A stretch of 64,000 bases of DNA from JAQICJ01 sp041686345. GTDB lineage: Bacteria > Myxococcota_A > Polyangia > HGW-17. Positions 26,977-35,870 of this stretch are shown piece by piece (the stretch's first letter is position 1; the number at the start of each line of letters is the position of its first letter). The stretch lies in NCBI GenBank assembly GCA_041686345.1, contig JAWLEA010000001.1, forward strand, positions 1-64,000. Reading direction: 5' to 3'. Under the pieces are notes generated by a model. That model ran no database searches and was not told the DNA's origin. It saw nothing but the letters and a program-made list of their open reading frames with translations. The position numbers and the translations under genes are program-made.

Positions 26977-27374
26977 TTTTACCTCATTAGTTCTTATCAA
27001 ACTGAAAATTTCTTAATTATTACAGTTTTTTGCAATAGCAGCCCTTGGGAACAAGAGCCAAGGGGATTGGCTTAATAACCACTTGATTATGAAGTCAAAA
27101 AAAATATGATTCTTGCGATTCTTTTATATAAACATAATCTTTATTGTCAAGCTGAACTGTTTGTAAAAACATCTATATTCTGGTATTGCCAGCAGGGCAA
27201 AGGATATGATTTTTTTTTCGGATATTTTTTTTTGGGATTACTTCTGTTTTTTCTTGCCATTGATTTAATCTTGCTGCATAACATTGCCTGAATTCAGAAT
27301 TGAAGTTTAAACCTGTATTCAGATAAAGCTTCAGTTAATATCGGTATTTTCCGGTCATTTGCCAACCAAACATA
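26977..27374. other. zapA / tRNA divergent intergenic region
   Basis: A hairpin CCCTTGG (27042-27048) / CCAAGGG (27058-27064) lies about 65 bases upstream of zapA. It could be in the zapA leader. A 61-codon hydrophobic frame at 27106 has no ribosome-binding site and is not accepted. Nothing else is recognised. Confidence 0.4.
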
Positions 27375-27404
27375 TTGACGTTTGCAATATTCCTGAGTTA
27401 TATT
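27375..27404 (+). promoter_or_regulatory. promoter of the tRNA operon
   Basis: TTGACG (27375-27380) and TATATT (27399-27404) are separated by 18 bases, a good sigma70-type match. Predicted transcription starts about 15 bases before the first tRNA. It would drive both tRNAs and the HAD phosphatase gene. Confidence 0.7.
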
Positions 27405-27425
27405 ATATTCAGGGTTCAGATACTT

Positions 27426-27502
27426 GGCTCTGTGGCCCAATTGGCAGAGGCGCTCGACTCAAAATCGAGAGGTTCTGGGTTCGACTCCCAGCAGAGCCAC
27501 CA
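27426..27502 (+). tRNA. tRNA-Leu(CAA)-like with a short variable loop
   Basis: A complete cloverleaf of 77 bases including an encoded CCA. The acceptor is GGCTCTG/CAGAGCC with A73. The D-arm is GCC-(11 nt)-GGC. The anticodon arm is CTCGA-CTCAAAA-TCGAG, giving anticodon CAA. The T-arm is CTGGG-TTCGACT-CCCAG. The three-base-pair D-stem with an 11-nt loop and A73 match the leucine tRNA next to it, but the variable region is only AGGTT (5 nt) where bacterial leucine tRNAs normally have a long arm. The amino acid is inferred from the anticodon. Confidence 0.85.
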
Positions 27503-27510
27503 CATCTTTT

Positions 27511-27596
27511 GCCCGGATGGCGGAATAGGTAGACGCAGCGGACTTAAAATCCGCCGGGATTCATCTCCTGTACCGGTTCGATTCCGGTTCTGGGCA
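27511..27596 (+). tRNA. tRNA-Leu(TAA)
   Basis: Canonical class II leucine tRNA of 86 bases. The acceptor is GCCCGGA/TCTGGGC with A73; the D-stem is GCG/CGC. The anticodon arm is GCGGA-CTTAAAA-TCCGC, anticodon TAA. The variable region is 17 nt and the T-arm ACCGG-TTCGATT-CCGGT. No CCA is encoded; the next gene's ATG begins two bases after A73. Eight bases separate it from the first tRNA, so both come from one transcript. Confidence 0.95.
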
Positions 27597-27598
27597 CA

Positions 27599-28402
27599 AT
27601 GAAACTACAAAAACCCCCTGCACTTCTTCTCGATCTCGATGGAACCTTGTATGTAGGTTCACAAATGCTGGAATCTACAGTTGATTTTCTTGAATTTTTG
27701 AGAACTCAAAAGATTCCCCATCTTTTTCTAACCAATAACTCTTCACGCAGTGCCAGAGAATATTACGAAAAATTAAAAAATAAGGGCATTGTTCTTCAAG
27801 AATCCCAAGTTCTTACCAGTGGTGATGCTACAATTTCCTACCTGCAAAAGCATACTGAATACCAAAAAATTTATCTTATGGGCACCCCTTCACTGGAGCA
27901 AGATTTTCAAAGAGCGGGTTTTCAACTCACTGCAGAAGATCCTCAGTGCGTGGTTCTTGGTTATGATACCCAAATTACTTATCAAAAACTAGAAACAGCC
28001 TCCCGATTTTTGTATGATGGTTTGCCATATATGGCTACTCATCCCGATCTGACTTGTATTACAGAAACAGGTCTTATTCCGGATACAGGTTTTTTTATAG
28101 CGGGATTCAGATTGATGACAGGCAGAACTCCTGTAATTTTGGGGAAACCATCTGCAAATATGCTTGAGGCTGCTCTGGAACGTATGCAGATAGAGTTTTC
28201 ACCCAAAATTCTAATGGTGGGAGATCAACTTGATACTGATATTAAACTGGGGGTGGATAATGGAATTACTTCGGCTCTCATGCTTTCAGGGGAAACCTCA
28301 TTGCCCGAGGTAGAGGAATATTCCCTTTCTCCCCATTTTATCTATAAACACAATGGTCAATTGTTGGAAGATCTCCGAAAGTTGTATTCTGAGGGATCTT
28401 AA
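27599..28402 (+). CDS. HAD-superfamily IIA phosphatase (NagD/AraL type)
   Basis: Predicted 267-residue HAD hydrolase of subfamily IIA, which dephosphorylates small phosphorylated sugars or nucleotides. Motif I is DLDGTLY (Asp12, Asp14), motif II LTNNSS, motif III near ILGKPS and motif IV VGDQLDTDIKLG; the cap lies between II and III. The ATG is only two bases past the discriminator base of tRNA-Leu(TAA), with no ribosome-binding site. Processing of the tRNA 3' end would leave a nearly leaderless mRNA. Motif I starts at residue 12, so a much later start is excluded. Confidence 0.9.
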   Translation: MKLQKPPALLLDLDGTLYVGSQMLESTVDFLEFLRTQKIPHLFLTNNSSRSAREYYEKLKNKGIVLQESQVLTSGDATISYLQKHTEYQKIYLMGTPSLEQDFQRAGFQLTAEDPQCVVLGYDTQITYQKLETASRFLYDGLPYMATHPDLTCITETGLIPDTGFFIAGFRLMTGRTPVILGKPSANMLEAALERMQIEFSPKILMVGDQLDTDIKLGVDNGITSALMLSGETSLPEVEEYSLSPHFIYKHNGQLLEDLRKLYSEGS

Positions 28403-28674
28403 AATCACCAAAAGACATCAGGATGCAAAAGAAGGGTTTTTGGGAATACAGCCTAAAGGGGAAATAATAATTTATTTTGCTATTTTTTCAAAACAATCTA
28501 TTATATTCTTTTGATATCTCAAATAACGATATTAGCTCCTAAAATTATTGGCTGTATTAATACTTATTTAATACTCAAGAAATCTCATAATCTTAAAAAT
28601 TATCTTTAAAAAATTATGATTCTTGCAGATATTTGTTATTTTTGTTAAAAATTTCCATATAAATGAGGAAATAA

Positions 28675-30003
28675 ATGAACAAAATTCTACTTGTAGCTGA
28701 CGACAGTAAAACAATAAAAAAAGCATTTGAGTTGAGTTTCACCGGCAAGGATATCAAACTTGTTTTTGCAAATGATGGTCAATCTGCTTTGATGAAGGCA
28801 AAAAAACAAAAGCCGGGGGTTGTAATTGCCGACCATAAATTGCCGGGTTTAAACGGTTATGATCTTCTTTCTGAAATGAAAAGAGAATCAGGATTGGGAA
28901 AAATTCCCTTCATCATAATGCACAGTCATTACCAGGAATTTGATGAGATCAAAGGTGTCGGTGCAGAAGCTCATATTGCCAAGCCATTTTTAACCAAGGA
29001 TATTCATGAAGTTGTGGATAAAGCTTTTGAAGTGGCCGAATCAGGAGAGGCCGAGGAAGATGTAGAACAGGAAATAGTCATAGATGCTGAATTTCCAGAT
29101 GAAGAAGAAGCACCTGACGAACTCGAACTACAATTTGAAAATATTGGATTGAAAAAGGAACCAGATGTAATATCACCTGCATCCAAGCCTGCTCGATCGT
29201 CCAAGCCGGCAGCCCCAAAAAAGCCTGCCCGCCCGTCGGTACCTCGTTCGTCCAAGCCGGCAGCCCCAAAAAAGCCTGCCCGCCCGTCGGTACCTCGTCC
29301 GTCCAAGCCGGCAGCCCCAAAAAAGCCTGCCCGCCCATCGGTACCTCGTTCGTCCAAGCCGGCAGCCCCAAAAAAGCCTGCCCGCCCATCGGTACCTCGT
29401 TCGTCCAAGCCGGCAGCCCCAAAAAAGCCTGCCCGTCCGGCAGTACCTCGTCCGTCCAAACCGGCAGCTCCAAAAAAGCCTGCCCGCTCGGTAGAATCAG
29501 GAATATCCAAAGAGGAAAAGGCTCAATCCAGTTTTGCGCCACCTCCATCCCGACCTGTTAAACCAAAAGCTCCCAAGTCAACAAAACCCGGAGTTCCTGA
29601 AAAACAAAAACAGGAAGAATCAGGCAAGCCTTTTGTTTCTTCCGATAAATTTAAAAAGTCAAGCAAAACTGCCAGCGCAGGAACCAAAAAATCAGGAGGC
29701 GGACAAACAGTATTCATGTCCTCTTTTGCACCTGAACCTGCCCAGGATGCTTCAACTTCCGAAAAGAGTTCCCAAACTTCAGAAAATCAGCAGATTAAAG
29801 AAAAAGTTGTTCAGGATACCCAAAAGCAGGTTAAAGGAATTGTTGATCGGAAGGTCAGGGAAATATCGGCCCAAGGTGAGGAATTCAAAGCAATAGCCAA
29901 CTTGAGTAGAGATATCATCGAAAAAATAGCTTGGGAAGTAGTTCCTCAGTTAGCCGAAGTAATTATCAAGGAAATTGCAGTTAAGGACAAGCATCTCAAA
30001 TAA
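28675..30003 (+). CDS. receiver-domain protein with Pro/Lys/Ala repeat linker
   Basis: Predicted 442-residue protein. A CheY-like receiver domain (1-125) keeps the acidic pocket D9/D10, the phosphoacceptor D53 (IADHKLPG), S84 and K103 (AKPF). An acidic linker is followed by six 17-residue repeats (SSKPAAPKKPARPSVPR type, residues 174-275) and a further Pro/Lys-rich stretch. The C-terminus has a helical motif with SRDIIEKIAWEVVPQLAE, a motif I associate with deltaproteobacterial response regulators. No DNA-binding domain is present. The layout recalls RomR, a Myxococcus polarity protein, but homology is not shown. GAGG precedes the ATG. Confidence 0.88.
   Translation: MNKILLVADDSKTIKKAFELSFTGKDIKLVFANDGQSALMKAKKQKPGVVIADHKLPGLNGYDLLSEMKRESGLGKIPFIIMHSHYQEFDEIKGVGAEAHIAKPFLTKDIHEVVDKAFEVAESGEAEEDVEQEIVIDAEFPDEEEAPDELELQFENIGLKKEPDVISPASKPARSSKPAAPKKPARPSVPRSSKPAAPKKPARPSVPRPSKPAAPKKPARPSVPRSSKPAAPKKPARPSVPRSSKPAAPKKPARPAVPRPSKPAAPKKPARSVESGISKEEKAQSSFAPPPSRPVKPKAPKSTKPGVPEKQKQEESGKPFVSSDKFKKSSKTASAGTKKSGGGQTVFMSSFAPEPAQDASTSEKSSQTSENQQIKEKVVQDTQKQVKGIVDRKVREISAQGEEFKAIANLSRDIIEKIAWEVVPQLAEVIIKEIAVKDKHLK
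29194..29499 (+). repeat. six 51-bp tandem repeats inside the receiver protein gene
   Basis: Six near-identical in-frame 51-base units encode a 17-residue Pro/Lys/Ala/Ser sequence. Units differ mainly at TCG/CCG (Ser/Pro) and CCG/CCA third positions; the last unit diverges at its end. Such repeats change number by slippage or recombination without breaking the frame. They also create long open frames on the opposite strand. Confidence 0.95.
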
Positions 30004-30116
30004 AAGAGGATCTTTTTCAGTGTCAGTAGAAATTTTGAATCATCAATATTACAGAATATTGCTGAACAGATCTGAGCTTTTAAAAATCAAAAACACAAAT
30101 GTAAAAGGAGAAATTA

Positions 30117-30908
30117 ATGCCCATAGTACCAGGGAGTATTGAATGGAAACAGATGTTGGAATTTGCCAGAAAAATAGCAAGAGAAGGAGGAGAAATTGCC
30201 ATGAAACATTATGGCAATTCAGATCCACAACTTAAATACGATATGTCTCTTGTGACTCAGGCAGATCTTGAAGTTCAAGGTCATCTCAAAAAAAGGATTC
30301 TGGAAAGATATCCAGATCATAAATTTTTTGGTGAAGAACAGGACAGTCATAATTTCAGTGGCATGAACAATTTATGGGTTGTAGATCCGGTTGATGGAAC
30401 AGCTGCTTTTTCCTCCCAATTACCTATTTGGGGAATTTCTATTTCCCATTATGATGATGGGGATCTCCAATTTGGTGTTTTTTATATGCCTGCTACTGAT
30501 GAGATGTTTTCTGGTATGGGAAAAAAAGCGTATAGAGACGGAGTCAGAATCCGGGCCAGAATAGATGACAGAGTTGACAATGAAGCTGTTTTGTTGACTT
30601 ACTCACGGTTTCACCAGGATTTCAACACCAATTTTCCAGGCAAAGTAAGATCTCTTGGTTCTTCTGTAGCTCACATTGCCTATGTAGCCTCAGGAGCCGC
30701 TTGGGGTGCCTTGTTGGGCAGAGTACATATTTGGGATATTGCTCCCGGTCTTGCAATATTAAGAGCAGCTGGTGGAGAAATAAGAGATCTTGAAGGTAAT
30801 TTGTTTGATTCAGCCGCTTATTTAGACGGCAAACAAGTCGATAAAATCTATCTGGCAGCCGCCAAAGGTCAACATGACCAATTGGCCAGTTTTTTAACCA
30901 GGAAATAG
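30117..30908 (+). CDS. inositol monophosphatase-family phosphatase
   Basis: Mg-dependent phosphatase of the IMPase family, 263 residues. Metal-binding motifs are FFGEEQ, WVVDPVDGTAAF (DPxDGT) and the C-terminal WDIAPG. The substrate could be inositol phosphate, histidinol phosphate or PAP; sequence alone does not decide. GGAG lies seven bases before the ATG. It lies 113 bases after the receiver gene on the same strand. Confidence 0.92.
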   Translation: MPIVPGSIEWKQMLEFARKIAREGGEIAMKHYGNSDPQLKYDMSLVTQADLEVQGHLKKRILERYPDHKFFGEEQDSHNFSGMNNLWVVDPVDGTAAFSSQLPIWGISISHYDDGDLQFGVFYMPATDEMFSGMGKKAYRDGVRIRARIDDRVDNEAVLLTYSRFHQDFNTNFPGKVRSLGSSVAHIAYVASGAAWGALLGRVHIWDIAPGLAILRAAGGEIRDLEGNLFDSAAYLDGKQVDKIYLAAAKGQHDQLASFLTRK

Positions 30909-31099
30909 GTTATCCTCAATCAATTCAGTTAATTGTATTTTTCAAAACATAATATCAGGGAATAAATTAAAAAATATAGTAGTTGGTATCTTTACTAAAG
31001 ACAGGCTTGAGACTTGATAAAATATTATTAATGATTAGAACAGTAATACTGTCTTTGTCTTGGATATAATCTGAAAAACTAAACATACAGGAATTGCAG

Positions 31100-32203
31100 A
31101 TGAATTTTACCAAAATACTTTTTGCCGGAATCGGCACATTTTTGACGCCCTGTGTTTATCCACTTATTCCAATCTATTTATCTTCCCTGCTGGGAGCTGA
31201 TATCTCAAATATTTCCATGCTCAAAAGGGGACAATTGTTTATCAGGGCAATTTCCTTCAGCATTGGATTTATCATGGTTTTTTCCCTGATGGGACTCGGA
31301 GCAGCCGGTATTGGAGGATTGCTTCAGGAATACAGACAGGTTTTCCAACTGGCCGGAGGAATTTTAATCCTGCTTTTTGCATTAAAATTCCTGGGTGTTA
31401 TCAGTATACCATTCATGGATAAAACTGTGCGCAAGGATGATTCAACCCTGACCAGGAAGGTAAATCTGCTCACGGCATTTTTAATGGGGATATTTTTTGC
31501 TGCGGGCTGGTCTCCATGTATTGGCCCGATTTTAGGTTCCATACTTACTTATACAGCCTCTGAAACTTCTGAACCAATGATGGGGTTTTTGTATCTCACC
31601 GTTTACGGGTTTGGTTTTTCAATTCCTCTATTGATTACGGCATTTTTTGCTGAATCAGCGGTTAAATTCATTGGTAAAACCTCAAAATATCTCCCCAAGG
31701 TGGAAAAAGTAATTGGGGTTGTGCTCTTGTTTACTTCTTTTTATTTTTTCAGTGGCATGTTTGGAGGAAGTGATATTTATCAGGAATGTGCCTATAATCC
31801 GGTGAGGCCTGATGATAAACCACTGATGGTTGAATTTTACTCCAAAGATTGTACTGTTTGTAAACAGATGGAGCCTTTGATTAAGGAAATTAAAAAGACT
31901 TGTAAAGGGAAAAATATAGAAGTTAGACAAGTTGATATTTCTCAGGATGAAAATAAAAGATTCGTAAAAAAATATAACCTGGTTGGAGTTCCCACCTTTG
32001 TTTTTATCAATCGGGAGGGAAAAGAGGTATCCAGATTAATAGGCAGGCAGAGCAAACAAAATCTTTTGCAGTCAATTTCAGTTTTGATCGGAGAGTTATG
32101 TCCAGGGGTGGGGCCAATTAACAAAAAGCAATTACGCCAACCAGAAGAAAAAGAAGCAGGATCTGCTTGTGACACCGGGGAAGAAGTACTTTGTACAGAA
32201 TAG
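31100..32203 (+). CDS. DsbD-like thiol:disulfide interchange protein
   Basis: Predicted 367-residue membrane protein that would carry electrons from cytoplasmic thioredoxin to the periplasm. The CcdA/DsbD-beta part has six or more hydrophobic segments and the two paired cysteines C18 (FLTPCVYPLIP) and C140 (GWSPCIGPILG). A C-terminal thioredoxin domain carries C251-x2-C254 (KDCTVCKQM) and VGVPTFVFIN. The alpha domain of full DsbD is missing. ATG 31100 with AGGA upstream is preferred to the TTG at 31094. It is a plausible reductant for the DsbA-like lipoproteins at 20.7-23.5 kb. Confidence 0.93.
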   Translation: MNFTKILFAGIGTFLTPCVYPLIPIYLSSLLGADISNISMLKRGQLFIRAISFSIGFIMVFSLMGLGAAGIGGLLQEYRQVFQLAGGILILLFALKFLGVISIPFMDKTVRKDDSTLTRKVNLLTAFLMGIFFAAGWSPCIGPILGSILTYTASETSEPMMGFLYLTVYGFGFSIPLLITAFFAESAVKFIGKTSKYLPKVEKVIGVVLLFTSFYFFSGMFGGSDIYQECAYNPVRPDDKPLMVEFYSKDCTVCKQMEPLIKEIKKTCKGKNIEVRQVDISQDENKRFVKKYNLVGVPTFVFINREGKEVSRLIGRQSKQNLLQSISVLIGELCPGVGPINKKQLRQPEEKEAGSACDTGEEVLCTE

Positions 32204-32452
32204 ACGCGAACAAGCTTCAAGTATTTGTAATAATTGCGTAATAATCATTGCAAAGCCTATGGTGACATTTTGTACACAGGAGGTTGATAACTGTCTTTTT
32301 TTGTGCACAGGAGCTGCGTCATTTAATTTTACTTTGATGTTTATCATATATTAATGTCTAATATAACAAGGGGTTATGTTGTTTTTGAATTAAGTTTTCG
32401 AGGTGGGCATAGATATTGCTTTTAACGCAATGTGTCAACAAAGGAGACAGCA

Positions 32453-33397
32453 ATGCTACATAATCTATTTTCCAACATAAACTTATCAGTACTTTTAATT
32501 ATTTTGTTATTTGGTGGATTAATTTCAAGTTGTGAACACAATATTACCACTGAAAATAATTTTCCCGAGGATTCACTGCGTTTGCTCTATCAGACAAATG
32601 TCCCTGCAGGATATGAAAACCTTACCATTATTGATGATGGATCTAATTCCGATAGAGTTTATCTGCAAACAGGTAAAAATGAACTTTCAATAATAGAAAA
32701 AAATGGAAATTATCAGGTGGTAAATCCTGAATGTTCTATGGTCAAACACAATCAACAACTTGCATTTTGTGAATCTGGAATCATTTCCTTGAATAATAAT
32801 GATTTCAAAGGATATCCAAAAAAAATTGCCAATTTCAATTTTACCTCTGGTGCAATTGGACCACTGGGCAGACTGGTTTATCTATATGATAAAACCGGAA
32901 AACTAAGTTTGACAGATTCAGGCTGGACTCAAGAAGCCAGTGATGACAGTAATCTGCTGCTGTGGAAAAAGGGGAGGAAAACTCTGGAAATTATCGCCGG
33001 TCACGGTATGAGTCATCTTGGAATTGTAAATTTGGCAGGCAGACTGGTTGATTTGGAAATATCAGGGGAAAATATTATTGTGCTGTATTTGTCCGAGGAA
33101 AGAGAGAGTTGGGGCATAGAAACAATATCCCTGAATAATTATAAAAGATCCGGTGATTTAATCGAAGAAAAGATCACCAATGGAGGAGAACCGGTTGATT
33201 TTGCGGTTTCCCCTCAATATAAATCCATGGTAATTTTCAACCGGGACAACACCGCTTATTTTCTGGATTTGAATACTGTTGAATATGAAAAGATAACTTT
33301 GCCCTGGCAGGTTGATTATGTCATAAATCTCCAAAATAACTTCTTTGCCTGGTCCAATCAAAATTATAAACTCCACCAGTTGACTGATTGTAACTGA
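32453..33397 (+). CDS. lipoprotein of unknown function
   Basis: Predicted 314-residue lipoprotein with lipobox LISSC. The mature part is beta-rich, with repeated short strand patterns (VYLQTGKNELSIIE, LVYLYDKTGKLSL, MVIFNRDNTAYFLD) that look like propeller blades, though no family is recognised. ATG 32453 is chosen because AGGAG lies six bases before it; the GTG at 32432 is upstream of that site. A 55-base leader and a 249-base gap separate it from the DsbD-like gene. Confidence 0.78.
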   Translation: MLHNLFSNINLSVLLIILLFGGLISSCEHNITTENNFPEDSLRLLYQTNVPAGYENLTIIDDGSNSDRVYLQTGKNELSIIEKNGNYQVVNPECSMVKHNQQLAFCESGIISLNNNDFKGYPKKIANFNFTSGAIGPLGRLVYLYDKTGKLSLTDSGWTQEASDDSNLLLWKKGRKTLEIIAGHGMSHLGIVNLAGRLVDLEISGENIIVLYLSEERESWGIETISLNNYKRSGDLIEEKITNGGEPVDFAVSPQYKSMVIFNRDNTAYFLDLNTVEYEKITLPWQVDYVINLQNNFFAWSNQNYKLHQLTDCN

Positions 33398-33584
33398 ATT
33401 TTCCTGCAGGCTTTTTCAAGTGTTTGAAAGTTATTTTTATTGTTTTTCCTTTTAAAACCATCAAATAAATTGTACAAACAGGGTTTGAAATACCTTTGTA
33501 TCTACCTGTTTTATCAATTGGATTCTGACCTTAGTTTTTTTAAATTTAATCAATCAGAATCAGTTTATTAGAGAAATCAAGAAT

Positions 33585-35753
33585 ATGTATTCAAATTCAA
33601 CAAAATCTTTATTTTTTATTACTTTTTCCTTTCTTCTTTTTTCTTTTCTTTCATGCAGCTCAAGCAAGGAGGAAAAGACTTCTGTTGTGAAGTTAAAAAT
33701 GCCGGCTCAGCCTCTTTTTAAAAAGTTCAACACCATTGAAAATCAAAAATTGCCGCTTATTATAGCTTCAGCTCGTTATCACGGCAATGAATGGGGAGTT
33801 GATAACTGGAAGCAACTGGAAAAATGGATAGAACGCAAAGTTGAAAATTATCTGAAATATGGACAGAACGGAAAAGCTTATGAATTATTGGCTCCTTACA
33901 TGAATATGATAGGCCCGGCTTATAATATTGATCGCAAGGTACCTGGTTCCATAGTAAAATTGGCTGAAGTTATCATGGATAAATTAGAAGCAGCAGGGGA
34001 TATTAGAAAAACCATGCATTTGTGCTTGTTTATCAACGAGGTCAATGAGGAAAAATGTTCAGACAAGATGGCTTCTCTGCTCAAATGGTTGATTGAATTT
34101 GATCGCCTCAAATTTTCCCATTGCCTTGAAGAACAGGACAGTAAAAAGCGTTGTTATGGTGCTAGAATGGGTGATGAAATTCTTTTACCTTTAATCTCAG
34201 GTTGGCCCAGCCCCAAGTTGAACAAAATTTACTGGAAATATTATACGGCAATTATAGATCACAAGGAATTGGTTGATGATATTTCCAACTGGTCCAGAAT
34301 AATTGATAAATTACCAAAATATGAACAGGGCAGATTTTTTGATCGGATTCTATGGCGTCAATTAATTGAAAATCAAAATTTAAGCTTTTTTAAAAAGATT
34401 TTCAGTAAAAATAAAAACAGAGAACGAAATTCTTATCTGGCTAAATTGACCGATCAGATCAAAGGCAAAAAAAATTCTATTATGGCCTTTCACAAATTAG
34501 TTGAATATTTTGCCGTCAAATTCAAATCAGCTTATAAAATCCAAATATGTACCCTGGTTCCAAAAGATATTGAGAAATCAGGAGTAAAAGAAATGTGCAA
34601 AGTTCTCAATAGTTTTTCAATTTATGACAGCCTGCGGGCTCGTACCTATCTGCTTGATATTATAAATTACAATCCATCTTGGGAAGGAGCTTGGGAAAAA
34701 TTGTTCAAGCTCACTCTGATGAGATTTTACAAATTTATTGAAAATGAAGATTTGGACAATGCCCGTCGGGAAGTTGAATTTTTTCAAAAAATCTTTCAAA
34801 GGATGAATCAAATTTGGCCTGATGAAGATAGTCATAAATATCAGGCGGAGATAGCAATTTCATTGAGTAATCTTCATCAAACCAGGGGCAATCCCGATCG
34901 AGCCAGAAAAGTTCTGGAAAAAGCTTATACCCGGTCCAAAAATTTCGGACTTCTGGATGAGTTGATAAAGCTTGAATACTGGGATGGAAATTATCAAAAA
35001 GCTTTGGATTATTTTGAAGAATACAACAAAATCTCCGAAAATCGCAATTATGCATTGATCCGCTATATGCTCATGGGCAGTTATCTGGGAAGGATCCTGG
35101 AAAAGATGGGTAAAGATAAAAGAGCCAAATATACCAGAATGAAAATGATTCGTTACCTTGGCAAGATAGTCAAAGCGGTCAAACACAATCAAGCCAAGAG
35201 CAGAATCATGTATGTGGCCGGCAATCTCTATCTGGAATTGGGCAAACCCAAGATGGCGGTTCAAATATATCAATATATCATAGACAGACGGACCAGTTGC
35301 AGCAATTTAATGCCCATATTGCGCAATTTAAGCCAGCGAGGTTATTTCAACGATTCCCTTGATATTTATTATTCCATTCTGGGTTCAAAGAAATGTTCGG
35401 AAAACAGAAAGGTTTATGCTTCTTTTCTCATCTATCTCCATGGTTTGCAAAAAAAAGCAGAAAGCAATAAATTGGAAATAGCTGCAAATTACATAAAAAG
35501 TTACAAAGGAAGTAAATGGCTCGAAGAAATAGCCAAATATATTATGGGAAAATCAAGTTTTGATGATTTACTGAAAATAGCCAATTCTCCAGGAAGAAAA
35601 ACTGAGGCCTGGTTTTATGGTGCCATGAAGACCTGGGGTGAAAAAGGCTGGAAAGAAGCCAAGGAAATGCTGATTAAAGCAACTTCCCAAAAAGTATATA
35701 TCTTCATTGAGCATTTCTATGCAGATTTCCTGCTTTCCCAAAAACGGGATTAA
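33585..35753 (+). CDS. TPR-like lipoprotein
   Basis: Predicted 722-residue lipoprotein (lipobox SFLSC) built almost wholly of helices. TPR-like pairs are visible in the C-terminal half: RARKVLEKAYTRSKNFGLLDE, GNYQKALDYFEEYNK and LYLELGKPKMAVQIYQYII. No catalytic domain is visible. It probably works as an outer-membrane scaffold; the partner is unknown. It is alone, with eno convergent behind it. The start ATG has only a weak ribosome-binding site (AAATCAAG). Confidence 0.83.
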   Translation: MYSNSTKSLFFITFSFLLFSFLSCSSSKEEKTSVVKLKMPAQPLFKKFNTIENQKLPLIIASARYHGNEWGVDNWKQLEKWIERKVENYLKYGQNGKAYELLAPYMNMIGPAYNIDRKVPGSIVKLAEVIMDKLEAAGDIRKTMHLCLFINEVNEEKCSDKMASLLKWLIEFDRLKFSHCLEEQDSKKRCYGARMGDEILLPLISGWPSPKLNKIYWKYYTAIIDHKELVDDISNWSRIIDKLPKYEQGRFFDRILWRQLIENQNLSFFKKIFSKNKNRERNSYLAKLTDQIKGKKNSIMAFHKLVEYFAVKFKSAYKIQICTLVPKDIEKSGVKEMCKVLNSFSIYDSLRARTYLLDIINYNPSWEGAWEKLFKLTLMRFYKFIENEDLDNARREVEFFQKIFQRMNQIWPDEDSHKYQAEIAISLSNLHQTRGNPDRARKVLEKAYTRSKNFGLLDELIKLEYWDGNYQKALDYFEEYNKISENRNYALIRYMLMGSYLGRILEKMGKDKRAKYTRMKMIRYLGKIVKAVKHNQAKSRIMYVAGNLYLELGKPKMAVQIYQYIIDRRTSCSNLMPILRNLSQRGYFNDSLDIYYSILGSKKCSENRKVYASFLIYLHGLQKKAESNKLEIAANYIKSYKGSKWLEEIAKYIMGKSSFDDLLKIANSPGRKTEAWFYGAMKTWGEKGWKEAKEMLIKATSQKVYIFIEHFYADFLLSQKRD

Positions 35754-35870
35754 TCTTATTGATCAATATTTGGTTTACATCAATTTCCCAAATTAAATTG
35801 TAAAGTTGCAGAGGGTGTTTTCCTTAAAATTGATAATTCCCCTGAACTTTTATATGTGGAAATATAGTTT

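Noticed and set aside
27106..27291. 61-residue hydrophobic frame upstream of the tRNAs
   Set aside because: Low-complexity Phe/Leu-rich sequence, no ribosome-binding site and no similarity that I recognise.
29004..29548. Two long minus-strand frames opposite the receiver protein
   Set aside because: They are by-products of the 51-bp tandem repeats; the plus-strand product has clear domains and a ribosome-binding site.
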